Assembly: GCA_017405115.1 (NCBI GenBank) | Contig: JAFRBA010000259.1 | Location: forward strand, 1-34,814 | DNA length: 34,814 bases | Source of the DNA: Kiritimatiellia bacterium | Lineage (GTDB): Bacteria; Verrucomicrobiota; Kiritimatiellia; RFP12; UBA1067 | Direction: 5' to 3' | In this document: piece after piece, positions 1 to 9,622 of the stretch | Numbering within the stretch: position 1 is the stretch's first letter | Layout of the letters: each line of letters begins with the position of its first letter | The notes under the pieces: generated by a model | Seen by the model: the letters and a program-made list of their open reading frames with translations, nothing else | What the model was told of the DNA's origin: nothing | Database searches by the model: none | Made by a program: the position numbers and the translations under genes

Positions 1-1
1 C

Positions 2-3000
2 GCGGCGCCCGGCGCGGTCGCCGACTCGGCGGCGGACTTCGGCTGCCTGGCGCTTGGCCGCCAGAAGGCCGTGCCGAAGGGCGCGGAGATATGTGCCATT
101 CCGAGCGACGAGCGCGACGTCGCGCTTCTCCACTACCTCGTCTACCAGCAGTTCGGCTTCGACCCGCGCACGGCGTGGAGCCCGAAGAGCCCGCTGGCGG
201 CCCGCTGGGGCAAGGTCGCCAACGACGAGGCCGTTGAGGGCGTCTACATCGTCGGCCAGGGCGGCCACTGCTCCTACCCGGCCCGCACGAGGGCGTTCAC
301 GACCTACGACGAGTTCCTCCTCTACTCGTTCTTCCTCAACAACGGCTGCGAAATGTCGGGCTTCTACAGCACAAGGTACCTCGGCGCCCCGGGGCTCACG
401 ATAACCTGGAGCATGTTCACGACAAACCCGCAGGGCCCGAACGAGCCCGACAACCTGCAGCTCGAGCCGCCCGCCGATGCGCTTGGCGCAGTCGGCTGGA
501 CGCAGTACTTCTTCGGCCGCGACGACGCGGACAACGGCGCCGACACAGACGGCGACGGCGTGCCGGACGGCTGGGAGCTCTACGTGATGGCCGGCCCGAA
601 GACCGACAAGGGCGCGTTCGTGTTCGCGCCGCCCTACGCCGGGTTCATCACGGGGCTCTCCCCCAAAGAGGAGTACAAGATGCCCGAGAGCTACTTCTCG
701 CCATTCATACCTTCCGCGCAGAAGAACGACACCAACAACCAGATCTACCTCGGCGGCGCGGACAACGACGACGGCCTCAACGAGTACCAGGAGTTCGAGG
801 GCACGGACTCCACTGCGTACTACGCCGAACCCGCAACGGAGGGCGTCCCTGCCCTCTCGACGACGATCGTCCACGACGGCGAATGGAAGTGGTTCAACAA
901 GTTCTTCCCGACCGACCCGTGGAACGTCGACACCGACGGCGACGGCATCAGCGACTCCGCGGAGGGCAAGGCGTTCCAGTACGGAACGCCGGCGGACGAC
1001 GGGGCGCTCCGCTCGATACCCGGCGGTGGCCTCAACCCGTGCTCGGTCGACACCGACTGCGACGGCCTGCCCGACCCGTGGGAGAACCAGTTCAAGGGCA
1101 AGACTCCGTTCCCGGGCAATCTCGCGGCGCAGTTCGCCGAGTTGGGCAACAAGGTGAAGGACGCCGCCGGCAACGAGGTCGGCAACTACCTGCAGGGCTA
1201 CGTGGACGGCATGGACGGCACCGTCAAGGACGCCTTCAACTACCCGATTACCTACGCCGCGAGCGCGGACGGATCCTCTACCAACGTGACTGGATTTACG
1301 GTGGCCAACGGAGTCAACCAGGTGGTCAACCGCGACTACGACCAGGACGGCCTCGACAACTGGCAGGAGTACATGACGGGCATGATGCGCTGCTGGCGCT
1401 ACGACGACCCGTGCTCGCCGTGGGAGCCGCTCCCGACCGAGTTCTACTGGACGTTCACCCTGTTCGGCTGGGTGTGGGATCCGAAGTACGAGGACGTGGG
1501 GATGACCAGCGACGAGTTCTGGTACAACACGCTCGTTGACAAGACGAGCCCGTACTACAACCCGTTCCTCGTAACAGACATGTCGTCCGGCGCACAGTAC
1601 CTCTCGCGCCTCACGAACGTGTGGGACGCCGCGTACCTCGACAAGGATCTCGGGCAGGCCTGCGGCGCCTACTACTGGTTCTACGACCGCTTCGGCAACA
1701 CCATGATCAAGGACGTCTGGCCCGAAATCATGAACCTCCCGAGTTCGTGGCCGCAGGCGCCGAAAAAGTACGCCTGCTGCTCGCCGCTCAAGGCCGACTC
1801 CGACTGCGACGGCATGGACGACTACTACGAGCTGTTCCACGGCATGAACCCGCTGCTGGGCGAGAGCGGCGTAGAGATCTCGGTCAACGCTCCGTGCGAC
1901 ATCGTGTTCGACTCGTGGGGAGCCCAGACGTTCCCGGCGTGGGGAGACAGCGAGAACGGCCTCCCGGCCAACTACTGGCAGAACAACCCGTGGAAGGAGC
2001 CGCGCGGCAACGGATACGACTTCGAGGTCTTCCCGTGGCTGAACGGCATTGTGGACGCCGACCCCGACGGCGACGCGGTGCCGAACCAGACCGAGGCCAT
2101 GATGCCCAAGCTCAACACCAACTCGCTCCACACCGACCCGACGCCGCTCTGGATGACAGACACGAGCTTCTACAACTCGATCGTCCACCGGTTCTTCCGC
2201 ATGCCGTCCCGCATCGGATTCGGCGACGCCTACCCGTCCGGCGACACGTTCACCTACAACGGCGAGACGTACCATTTCTGCGACTTCGACTGCTGGGTGC
2301 CGCCGGAGGGCCTCACGCCGGCGCTCTTCGCGCCATTCAAGCCGGACTACTGGAACCTGCTGGACCCCGATGCGGCGAACTGGGTCTGCTCGTTCGAGGA
2401 GAACGAGGGCTTCGACTCCGACCACGACGGCATCGGCGACTACGAGGAGAAGGAGGGCAAGTTCCGCGGATCGTCCGACCCGCAGGACGCCGACTCGCCG
2501 CGCCGCCGCCAGGCGATGTACTTCCAGGGCCCGTCCCGCCCGTCCGCGCTGCAGACGATGCCGGAGGTCAGGGAACAATACCCGATCGGCCTGATGGACT
2601 ACCCGCACGACCCGTCGTTCCTGCAGTACACCGTAGAGTGCTGGGTGAGGCCGACTGCGCTCGACGACGCGGTGATAGTCGAGCGTTCGATCTGGGCTTC
2701 GATCCAGAACCCGGCCGACGACGAGTACATGCGCAAGAACTTCCAGCTCGCGATAAAGGACGGCTGCTGGTACACGAAGTTCGACCCTGTCGGAACGGCC
2801 TCCGGCGGTCCGGTCGAGCTTGTCTCGAAGACTGCGGCGAGCACGGAGAAGTGGACGCACCTCGCTGCGACGTACGACGGCGACATGCTCACGCTCTACG
2901 TTGACGGCGTCCCCGAGCGCCAGGTCCGCTCCGGCCTGCCGCCGAGCTATGGCACCTATGCCCTTATCGTGACGACCAAGAACGACTACTGGTACGACCT

Positions 3001-6000
3001 CGAGTACCCGCTGTGCGCGACAATCGTCGGCGCGTCCGCGAAGACGCAGGCCGAGGGCGTCGAGGACGGCAACGCGCTGGATGTCACCAGCGCGCTCGGC
3101 TGGGACCGCTACAGCAAGTTCTTCTCCGGCTGGATAGACGAGATCCGCGTGTGGGACGGCGCCCGCACGGAGGCAGAGATCAAGGCCGCGATGAAGACAC
3201 GCATGACGTCCAAGCTGGCGGCCGAGAACCGCGCGGCGTTCTACGAGAAGTGGTCTGCGGGCATCTTCCGCTACGCCAAGGACGGCTCGTCCGAGCAGGT
3301 CGCGGTGCCAGCCGAGCTGCGCTACCACTGGGCGTTCGACTCCGTGTTCGGCGCCGACAACGAGAGCGCCGTCGCCGCTGCCCCGCACGAGTTCGGCGGC
3401 CCGCGCGCTCTCCTGTCGCGTCCCGACGGATACGAGATTCCGTGGTGGAAGAAGATCCTGGAGGGCGCAGGCAACGCGCCGGGCTACGCAGGCACGGTCT
3501 ACTCCGACAAGGACTGGATCTGCTGGATTCCGAACACCGTCGCCCACCTGCCGCGCTTCGACGGCACCACGCTCGACTCCGTCTACTGGAGCGACGACTA
3601 CATGGGCACGGAAGCGGGATCCTACACGTTGCCGTGCACGGCGGAGCCCGTCTCGCGCTGGACCCAGATGAAGCGCGGCGGAGTCCTCTCGTCGACGCAA
3701 TACTGGTCTACCGGTTCGCGCCATCAGCTCGTCAATACCGTCTCGAGCATCGGCAACGGCAGACAGTATGCGCTCTTCGAGTTCACCGGACGCCACCTCA
3801 ACCAGTACGGCGACGACCTTCTCGCCCTTGGCGGCGCGTACGCCAAGTACTGCGACAACGACGTCGGCCTCTGGGACGAGCAGGGCGCCTCCACGAACTG
3901 GGAGATAACCGGCGGCGACGCCGACGGCGACGGCCTGCCCGACTGGTGGGAGCAGTACGCTGACGAGAACTACCGCCCGAGCGGCATGGATCCCTCCGAG
4001 GAGATCGGCTGGTCCACCATCGTAGAATGGCACGGCCTCATGATCACCGCAGGCGAGGCGTATCTGCGCGACCTCGCGCGCGGCACGTACATGAACAAGT
4101 ACGGCGAGACCGTGATCGGCGCGGACAAGTACGAGCAGCGCGCCGACGAGGACGCCAACGGAATACCCGACTGGTGGGAGGACCTGTACGGCATCAGGGG
4201 CGAGTCCGGCCTTGCCGACCATGACCACGACGGCCTGCCGAACTACGTGGAGTACCTGCTCTCCGAGGTCTTCGCGTTCGACGACATAGTATTCGACCCG
4301 ACCGACCCGTGCTCTGTCGACCAGTACACGCCCGACTACTTCTATCCTGTCGGATCGCTCTACGTCGGCGAGATATTCACCGACCACGATCTGGTCGAAG
4401 ACGAGTGGGAGGACAAGTATCCGACGCTTGACGACGGGGCCACTGCCTATGCCTCGCGTCTCGCCTACGACGCCTCTGCCGACGCAGACGAGGACGGGTG
4501 GTCGAACCGCAGCGAGGCGCGCTACTCCAAGACGGTTATGCCGATAGTTGCCAACTCGCAGACGCACTACACATCAGCGGACGGCCTCGTCGCGGACTAC
4601 CCGATTCCGACGCTTGCGCTCACGCTCCGCTACAACGGCGGGCGGCAGAGCCTCATTGAGACTGCGCCGATAGTGCTGCAGGTCTCGCGCAGCTCCAACA
4701 AGCTCCGCACTCCGGATGCGAAGTATCTCATAGGCTCCGCGCCGGAGGCCAAGGCCGGCACCGGGCAGGATTCGACCCAGACGGAATCCTCCGGAGTCTC
4801 CTACACGCGCACGCTCGGCAAGTGGGCCGACCGCCACATGCTCGGCACGCTCACGCCAGGCAACGTGCAGCTAAACAGCCTCGTGTTCGAGTTCTGCTAC
4901 GATCCTTCGAGCGTCGTCTACACGTGGACGTACCAGTATGCGTCCGTCGACGGGACGATCCATACGTCCGAGCCGCGGCGCGGCTCTCGCAGCGAGTACG
5001 ACTACGACAAGCGCAAATACGGCGACTCGAACGTCAAGCTGATATCGAAGGACGACGGATACGTGACCCTGCAGGGCCTCGAGCTGCGCACGGACGAGAC
5101 CGGCTCCGTGGCGACCTGGATGCACAATCCGTCCGGCAACGTGCTGGGCACGATCAACCTGAAGACCGGAGCCTTCGACATAGACTTCGGCGTCTTCAAG
5201 GGCCAGTATGTCATCAATTCGTCCAACGAGACGCAGTACGCGTCGCTCGAGGACCAGACATACCGCATTGTCTATGCGTCGCAGCCGTCCGTAAACCTGC
5301 CGCGCCATCTCTACCTTGGCGCAGCCGACGAGGGATACGTGCGCGAGGGCCTGAACGACATCGTGGCGTTTGCCGACCTTGACAGCAACGGTGCGTTCAC
5401 CGAGGGCGAGCCCTACGGCATCGTGCAGGGCGTTGGCGTCTCGTGGAAGGGCGTCTCGGCCGAGATAGAGCTTACGGACGAGTCGCCGGTCACGCCGCGC
5501 TTCGACGTGTGGACTGCCGGCACGGCGCAGTACAGCCTGACGAACGTCCTTGACTCTGGCAATTCGGAGGGGAGTTCCTCCTCTTCGGGTTCGGGCGATG
5601 AGAGTGGGCTTTCCGCAGACACACCCGTGCGCGTCAGGGTTGTGCGTTGGAAGATCGACGACTACCCGAACTACGCGATGCCGGTTCTGCCGCGCGTCGT
5701 ATTCGACAAGGTGATGGATCCGCGCGTCGCGACGACGCTCACCGAGGCCGACTTCCTCGACGCGGACACGCACGACATCGACTGGGAGTTCTTCTCCGAC
5801 GAAGTCGCGAACAGTGACGGCGTCATATACGGCAACTTCCTTGTCGTGAAGGCCGACTACCTCGTGGTGATCGGCGACGGCCCGGTTGCCTGGCTCAACT
5901 CCACCGACACGAACACGCTGGTCAACGCCTCCACGAGGGTGATCACCCGTAGGTTCGACGCGGAGCGCGTGCTGCCGGTGCCGGTCTCGCCGGGCAGCGT

Positions 6001-7318
6001 GTCTCCGGTAATGGAGGCCTCGGGCATCGTGAACTCCGCGAACCCGACATTTACGTGGAAGATCGACAGCGACACGTACACCGCCTTCCGCATCCAGGTG
6101 ACGGGCGATTCGGGCCTCGTCTACGACTCCGGCGTCCGCCGCGCCCCGGCGCGCGACGGAGACGGCGCCTACCGCTGGACCGCGCCGCTCTACGCCGACG
6201 ACATGACGCCGCAGGGCGAGGTGTTCGCGAACAAGTCCACCTACAGCTGGCGCGTCGCGATGTACAACGCGAAGTTCCGCAGCGACGAATACTCGACCGA
6301 TGAGGCGTCGTTCTTCCTGAACGTGCAGACGAACGGCTACTTCTACGGCACGGCTGATGTCGCGGTGCGCTACTTCGGCCCAGAGGACAGCTATGACTCC
6401 AGTGTCGTGCGCGTCCAGGCGTTCACCTCGCCCGACTTCACCGGCATCCCCGTTGCGGCTGGATACGTGAAGAGGAAGAGCGCGACGCTCGCGGTGACGG
6501 GCGCCGCTCCGAAGGCGAACTGCAGCGTCGTCGGCCTCCCCGAAGGAAAGTACTACCTGCGCGCGTTCATCGACTCCGACAAGGACGGCGAGTGCGACGA
6601 TTGGGAAAGCTCCGGCTACCTCTGCGCACGCGACGACCGCACGGCCGACTTCCTTGTCCCGACCGCTATCACCATAGGGCCCGACGTCGGCCTGAGCGAC
6701 CTCACCGTGATCTACATCGAGGACGCCGACACCGATGGCGACGGCCTGCCCGACTCGTGGGAGTACGCGAAGTACGGCAGCCTGTCCGCGAAGGGCATCG
6801 AGCTCCTGAGCGAGACGTCGGCCGGCGAGACTCTCGTGAACATGAGGCTCTCGGGGGCGCTTGACCTGCGCGCCGGCGCCAAGGTGCCTGCGGCCGGTCT
6901 TGCGGCCAAGCTTCGCAACAGCCTCCTCGGCAACGCGGGCGTGCTCGCGCTCGCGTCCGGCGTGCCGATCGACGGCGAAGGCAGCTTCGCCGACGCGATC
7001 AGCGCAACGGTCAGCGAGAAGCTTGCCGCGGACGGCGTGAAGATCACCTCGCTGAGCTTCGCGAACGGAAAGGTGACAATTGCGGTCGACGTCGAGACCG
7101 AGGCCGCCGACGTCGACAGCGTGCTCATCTCGGCGTCCGACGCCGGCATCCCCGTGAAGGCTACCGTTTTCTGGAAACAGTCGCTCGCCGACACCGTCTG
7201 GCAGGTGCTCGGCAGCAAGGAGTTCACGACCGGTTCCGGCGAGGAGGAGATCTCCGTCGGCGAAGCCGGCGCGGGCACGAGCGGCTTCTTCAAGGTGGTC
7301 GTAGAGGAAAATAAATGA
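2..7318 (+). CDS. Giant exported protein with calcium-binding DxDGDG repeats and a LamG domain (5' truncated by window edge)
   Basis: The frame is open from the first bases, so the true start and any signal peptide lie upstream; the GTG at 71 is only an internal codon. At least 2438 residues remain. Many acidic thrombospondin-type-3-like or EF-hand-like loops are visible, e.g. DTDGDGVPDGWE near 547, DTDGDGISD near 931, DADGDGLPDWWE near 3916 and DTDGDGLPDSWE near 6731; these normally bind calcium in extracellular proteins. A LamG/concanavalin-like domain spans about 2620-3185 (YTVECWVRP, THLAATYDGD, GWIDEIRVWDGARTEAEI). A fibronectin-like segment lies around 6025-6290, and a short beta-rich C-terminal domain ends in FFKVVVEENK. 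A surface structural or glycan-binding role is inferred; no catalytic domain was recognised. Its TGA overlaps the ackA start codon (ATGA). Confidence 0.85.
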   Translation, partial: AAPGAVADSAADFGCLALGRQKAVPKGAEICAIPSDERDVALLHYLVYQQFGFDPRTAWSPKSPLAARWGKVANDEAVEGVYIVGQGGHCSYPARTRAFTTYDEFLLYSFFLNNGCEMSGFYSTRYLGAPGLTITWSMFTTNPQGPNEPDNLQLEPPADALGAVGWTQYFFGRDDADNGADTDGDGVPDGWELYVMAGPKTDKGAFVFAPPYAGFITGLSPKEEYKMPESYFSPFIPSAQKNDTNNQIYLGGADNDDGLNEYQEFEGTDSTAYYAEPATEGVPALSTTIVHDGEWKWFNKFFPTDPWNVDTDGDGISDSAEGKAFQYGTPADDGALRSIPGGGLNPCSVDTDCDGLPDPWENQFKGKTPFPGNLAAQFAELGNKVKDAAGNEVGNYLQGYVDGMDGTVKDAFNYPITYAASADGSSTNVTGFTVANGVNQVVNRDYDQDGLDNWQEYMTGMMRCWRYDDPCSPWEPLPTEFYWTFTLFGWVWDPKYEDVGMTSDEFWYNTLVDKTSPYYNPFLVTDMSSGAQYLSRLTNVWDAAYLDKDLGQACGAYYWFYDRFGNTMIKDVWPEIMNLPSSWPQAPKKYACCSPLKADSDCDGMDDYYELFHGMNPLLGESGVEISVNAPCDIVFDSWGAQTFPAWGDSENGLPANYWQNNPWKEPRGNGYDFEVFPWLNGIVDADPDGDAVPNQTEAMMPKLNTNSLHTDPTPLWMTDTSFYNSIVHRFFRMPSRIGFGDAYPSGDTFTYNGETYHFCDFDCWVPPEGLTPALFAPFKPDYWNLLDPDAANWVCSFEENEGFDSDHDGIGDYEEKEGKFRGSSDPQDADSPRRRQAMYFQGPSRPSALQTMPEVREQYPIGLMDYPHDPSFLQYTVECWVRPTALDDAVIVERSIWASIQNPADDEYMRKNFQLAIKDGCWYTKFDPVGTASGGPVELVSKTAASTEKWTHLAATYDGDMLTLYVDGVPERQVRSGLPPSYGTYALIVTTKNDYWYDLEYPLCATIVGASAKTQAEGVEDGNALDVTSALGWDRYSKFFSGWIDEIRVWDGARTEAEIKAAMKTRMTSKLAAENRAAFYEKWSAGIFRYAKDGSSEQVAVPAELRYHWAFDSVFGADNESAVAAAPHEFGGPRALLSRPDGYEIPWWKKILEGAGNAPGYAGTVYSDKDWICWIPNTVAHLPRFDGTTLDSVYWSDDYMGTEAGSYTLPCTAEPVSRWTQMKRGGVLSSTQYWSTGSRHQLVNTVSSIGNGRQYALFEFTGRHLNQYGDDLLALGGAYAKYCDNDVGLWDEQGASTNWEITGGDADGDGLPDWWEQYADENYRPSGMDPSEEIGWSTIVEWHGLMITAGEAYLRDLARGTYMNKYGETVIGADKYEQRADEDANGIPDWWEDLYGIRGESGLADHDHDGLPNYVEYLLSEVFAFDDIVFDPTDPCSVDQYTPDYFYPVGSLYVGEIFTDHDLVEDEWEDKYPTLDDGATAYASRLAYDASADADEDGWSNRSEARYSKTVMPIVANSQTHYTSADGLVADYPIPTLALTLRYNGGRQSLIETAPIVLQVSRSSNKLRTPDAKYLIGSAPEAKAGTGQDSTQTESSGVSYTRTLGKWADRHMLGTLTPGNVQLNSLVFEFCYDPSSVVYTWTYQYASVDGTIHTSEPRRGSRSEYDYDKRKYGDSNVKLISKDDGYVTLQGLELRTDETGSVATWMHNPSGNVLGTINLKTGAFDIDFGVFKGQYVINSSNETQYASLEDQTYRIVYASQPSVNLPRHLYLGAADEGYVREGLNDIVAFADLDSNGAFTEGEPYGIVQGVGVSWKGVSAEIELTDESPVTPRFDVWTAGTAQYSLTNVLDSGNSEGSSSSSGSGDESGLSADTPVRVRVVRWKIDDYPNYAMPVLPRVVFDKVMDPRVATTLTEADFLDADTHDIDWEFFSDEVANSDGVIYGNFLVVKADYLVVIGDGPVAWLNSTDTNTLVNASTRVITRRFDAERVLPVPVSPGSVSPVMEASGIVNSANPTFTWKIDSDTYTAFRIQVTGDSGLVYDSGVRRAPARDGDGAYRWTAPLYADDMTPQGEVFANKSTYSWRVAMYNAKFRSDEYSTDEASFFLNVQTNGYFYGTADVAVRYFGPEDSYDSSVVRVQAFTSPDFTGIPVAAGYVKRKSATLAVTGAAPKANCSVVGLPEGKYYLRAFIDSDKDGECDDWESSGYLCARDDRTADFLVPTAITIGPDVGLSDLTVIYIEDADTDGDGLPDSWEYAKYGSLSAKGIELLSETSAGETLVNMRLSGALDLRAGAKVPAAGLAAKLRNSLLGNAGVLALASGVPIDGEGSFADAISATVSEKLAADGVKITSLSFANGKVTIAVDVETEAADVDSVLISASDAGIPVKATVFWKQSLADTVWQVLGSKEFTTGSGEEEISVGEAGAGTSGFFKVVVEENK

Positions 7319-8448
7319 AGAAAGCAATAAGCAAGGTTCTTGTAATCAACTCGGGGAGCTCCTCGCTGAAGTACCAGCTCTTCGACATGAAGACCGAGAC
7401 GCGGCTCGCGAAGGGGCTTGTGGAGCGGATTGGCTGCGGAGGCCCCGCCGACCACGCGGCGGCGCTCAAGCTCGTCGTCGAGCAGCTCGGCGACGCGGCC
7501 AAGGGCATCGACGCCATCGGCCACCGCATACTGCACGGCGGCGAGGTCTTCCGCGACTCCGCGCTCATGGACAAGGCCAACATGGCGAAGGCGAAGAAGC
7601 TCGTGAAGTTCGGCCCGCTGCACATGCCGGCGAACCTCGGCGGCGTCGAGGCGTGCGCGCGCATCTTCAAGGGCGTACCGAACGTGGGGGTGTTCGACAC
7701 TGCGTTCCACATCGCCACCATGCCGGACTGCGCGGGCATGTACGCCATCGACCCGAAGTACTACAGGAAGATGGGCATACGCAAGTACGGGTTCCACGGA
7801 ACCTCGCACAAGTTCATCACGCAGGCTGCCGCGAAGTTCCTGAAGAAGCCGCTCGCCCGGGTGAACCTCGTCACGTGCCACCTCGGCAACGGCTCGTCGC
7901 TCGCTGCGATAAAGAACGGCGGAGTCGTCGACACTTCGATGGGCCTCACCCCGCTCGCCGGCATGGTGATGGGGACGCGCTGCGGCGACATCGACGCGGC
8001 GGCGGTGCTCTCGATCATGGAGGCCGAGAAGAAGTCGCCCGCCGAGATGGACGTCATCCTGAACAAGAAGTCCGGCCTGCTGGCCCTCGCCGGATCCAGC
8101 GACTGCCGCGACATCTGCGCCAAGGCCGCGAAGGGTGACAAGGCTGCCGAGCTTGCTCTCGAGATGCTCGCCTACCGCGTCGCGCTCTACATCGGCGCGT
8201 ACAACACGGTCGTAGGCGGCGCCGACGCCATCGTGATGACCGGCGGCATCGGCGAGAACTCGAGCGAGGTGCGCGAGCGTATCGTTAGCCGCCTCGGCGC
8301 GCTCGGCGTCAAGCTCGACAAGGCCGCGAACAAGGTGCGCGGCGAGGTGAAGGTGATATCCGCGAAGGGCTCGAAGATCCCGGTCGTGGTGATGCCCACC
8401 AACGAGGAGCTGATGATCGCCAGAGACACAGTGAGGGTACTAGGGTAA
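7315..8448 (+). CDS. ackA: Acetate kinase
   Basis: Cytoplasmic enzyme that interconverts acetyl phosphate + ADP and acetate + ATP. The 377 residues carry the family signatures in order: VLVINSGSSSLKYQLFD at the N-terminus, GHRILHGGE, FDTAFH, YGFHGTSHKF, CHLGNGSSLAAI, DTSMGLTPLAGMVMGTR, IVMTGGIGENS and PTNEELMIARDT at the end. It is about 20-25 residues shorter than the usual ~400; the missing part is the loop between the first strands and GHRILHGGE, so the active site should be intact. GAGGA at 7304-7308 is a ribosome-binding site. The start ATG overlaps the stop of the upstream giant protein, which suggests translational coupling. pta follows 97 bases downstream, giving the standard acetate pathway pair. 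Confidence 0.96.
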   Translation: MKKAISKVLVINSGSSSLKYQLFDMKTETRLAKGLVERIGCGGPADHAAALKLVVEQLGDAAKGIDAIGHRILHGGEVFRDSALMDKANMAKAKKLVKFGPLHMPANLGGVEACARIFKGVPNVGVFDTAFHIATMPDCAGMYAIDPKYYRKMGIRKYGFHGTSHKFITQAAAKFLKKPLARVNLVTCHLGNGSSLAAIKNGGVVDTSMGLTPLAGMVMGTRCGDIDAAAVLSIMEAEKKSPAEMDVILNKKSGLLALAGSSDCRDICAKAAKGDKAAELALEMLAYRVALYIGAYNTVVGGADAIVMTGGIGENSSEVRERIVSRLGALGVKLDKAANKVRGEVKVISAKGSKIPVVVMPTNEELMIARDTVRVLG

Positions 8449-8460
8449 TGAGAAAGACGA

Positions 8461-8527
8461 CGTGAGACGCTGGGCATGAGACGAGAGGCGGTTTCGCCAT
8501 CGCGTCTCGCGTCTGACGTCTGGCGTC
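8461..8527. repeat. Heptamer-based palindromic element between ackA and pta
   Basis: The left half is made of degenerate GAGACGN heptamers (8464-8490). The loop is GTTTCGCCAT. The right half (8501-8527) is CGCGTCT-type heptamers, the imperfect reverse complement of the left. It fills nearly the whole ackA-pta gap. A sister copy with the same arms lies at 9639-9695, where it is translated. Confidence 0.75.
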
Positions 8528-8545
8528 AAAATTAGGAAAGCCACA

Positions 8546-9583
8546 ATGAACTTCATAAAGAACATAATCGAAAAGGCATCGAAGCTTAACGGCACGGTCG
8601 TCTTGCCCGAGGGCAACGACCCTCGCGTGGTAACGGCGGCCTGCGCGCTTGTAGACCGCAAGATCGCAACCCCGGTCGTGCTGGGCACTCCTTCGGAAAC
8701 CGCTGACGCCGAGGCAAAGGCGTCCCTCAGGCTCGCCGACCGCGGAATCAAGGTGGTCGACTACACTCTCGGAGACGCCGAGCTGGAGGGCGCGTACCTT
8801 GAGGCGTGGAACGCCAAGGAGTCGAGGAAGCCCGCCGAGAAGCAGAAGATAATAGACCTGGCCGCTGCGGAGAAGACGCTGCGCACCAAACGCATATACT
8901 TCGGCGGCATGATGGTGAAGCTCGGCCGCGTTGACGGACTCGTCGCAGGCTCCATCGCCTCGACTGGAGACATGCTCCGCGCGGCGTTCCACACGCTCGG
9001 AACGCAGAAGGGCGTCAAGACGGCCTCGAGCTGCTTCATCATCGACCTTAAGACGCCAACGGAGTCCGGCGACGACGTGCTTGCGTTCGGCGACTGCGGC
9101 GTCATACCCAACCCGACGGCGGAGCAGCTAGTTGACATCGGGCTTGCGACGGCGCAGAGCTACCGCGACCTGACGGGCAACGAGCCGCGCGTCGCGTATC
9201 TCTCGTTCTCCACGAAGGGGTCCGCCGCGGGCGACCTCGTCGAGAAGGTGCAGAAGGCCGTCGAGCTGGCGCGCCCGAAGTTCGCCGAAGCCGGAATCAA
9301 GATGGACGGCGAGATGCAGTTCGACGCGGCGATCATGCCCGCCGTCGGTCGGCAGAAGAACCCGAATGGCGAGATACAGGGCAACGCAAACGTGTTCATC
9401 TTCCCCGACCTGCAGGCCGGCAACATAGCCTACAAGGTGGCGCAGCGCCTCGGCGGCGCCGACGCCATCGGGCCGAATCTCCAGGGCCTCGCGAAAGCCA
9501 TGAACGACCTTTCGCGTGGCTGTTCGGCCGAGGACATAGTGGGCACCGTGTGCGTTACGCTCCTTCAGAGCCAGACGAAGTAG
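8546..9583 (+). CDS. pta: Phosphate acetyltransferase
   Basis: Converts acetyl-CoA + phosphate to acetyl phosphate + CoA and feeds acetate kinase, encoded immediately upstream. At 345 residues it is the short form: only the PTA_PTB catalytic domain, without the N-terminal regulatory domains of enterobacterial Pta. Visible signatures are VVLPEGNDPRVVTAA near residue 18, DGLVAGSIASTGDMLRAAF near 130, and the C-terminal block NPNGEIQGNANVFIFPDL followed by NIAYKVAQRLGGADAIGP, typical of the CoA/phosphate-binding core. The start is the ATG after AGGAAAG at 8534-8540. The stop TAG is itself the first three bases of a tandem heptamer array that runs to the next start codon. Confidence 0.95.
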   Translation: MNFIKNIIEKASKLNGTVVLPEGNDPRVVTAACALVDRKIATPVVLGTPSETADAEAKASLRLADRGIKVVDYTLGDAELEGAYLEAWNAKESRKPAEKQKIIDLAAAEKTLRTKRIYFGGMMVKLGRVDGLVAGSIASTGDMLRAAFHTLGTQKGVKTASSCFIIDLKTPTESGDDVLAFGDCGVIPNPTAEQLVDIGLATAQSYRDLTGNEPRVAYLSFSTKGSAAGDLVEKVQKAVELARPKFAEAGIKMDGEMQFDAAIMPAVGRQKNPNGEIQGNANVFIFPDLQAGNIAYKVAQRLGGADAIGPNLQGLAKAMNDLSRGCSAEDIVGTVCVTLLQSQTK

Positions 9584-9622
9584 TCGTTAGTGGTTAGTCG
9601 CTAGTGGTTAGTCGTTAGTGAT
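9581..9622. repeat. Six tandem heptamers filling the pta-kdsD gap exactly
   Basis: Units are TAGTCGT, TAGTGGT, TAGTCGC, TAGTGGT, TAGTCGT and TAGTGAT. The array begins on the TAG stop of pta and ends on the base before the kdsD ATG. It resembles the short tandem heptamer repeats of filamentous cyanobacteria in style. No Shine-Dalgarno sequence is visible within it. Confidence 0.9.

Noticed and set aside
71..73. GTG at 71 as the start of the first gene
   Set aside because: The frame is open to the window edge and the protein has no signal peptide here, so the true start is upstream.
4871..7327. An 818-residue open frame on the minus strand
   Set aside because: It lies entirely opposite the giant protein frame, has Arg/Val/His-rich composition typical of antisense frames in GC-rich DNA, and shows no recognisable motif.
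9581..9622. Tandem arrays as a CRISPR
   Set aside because: Units are 7-9 bases with no unique spacers, and no cas genes are present.
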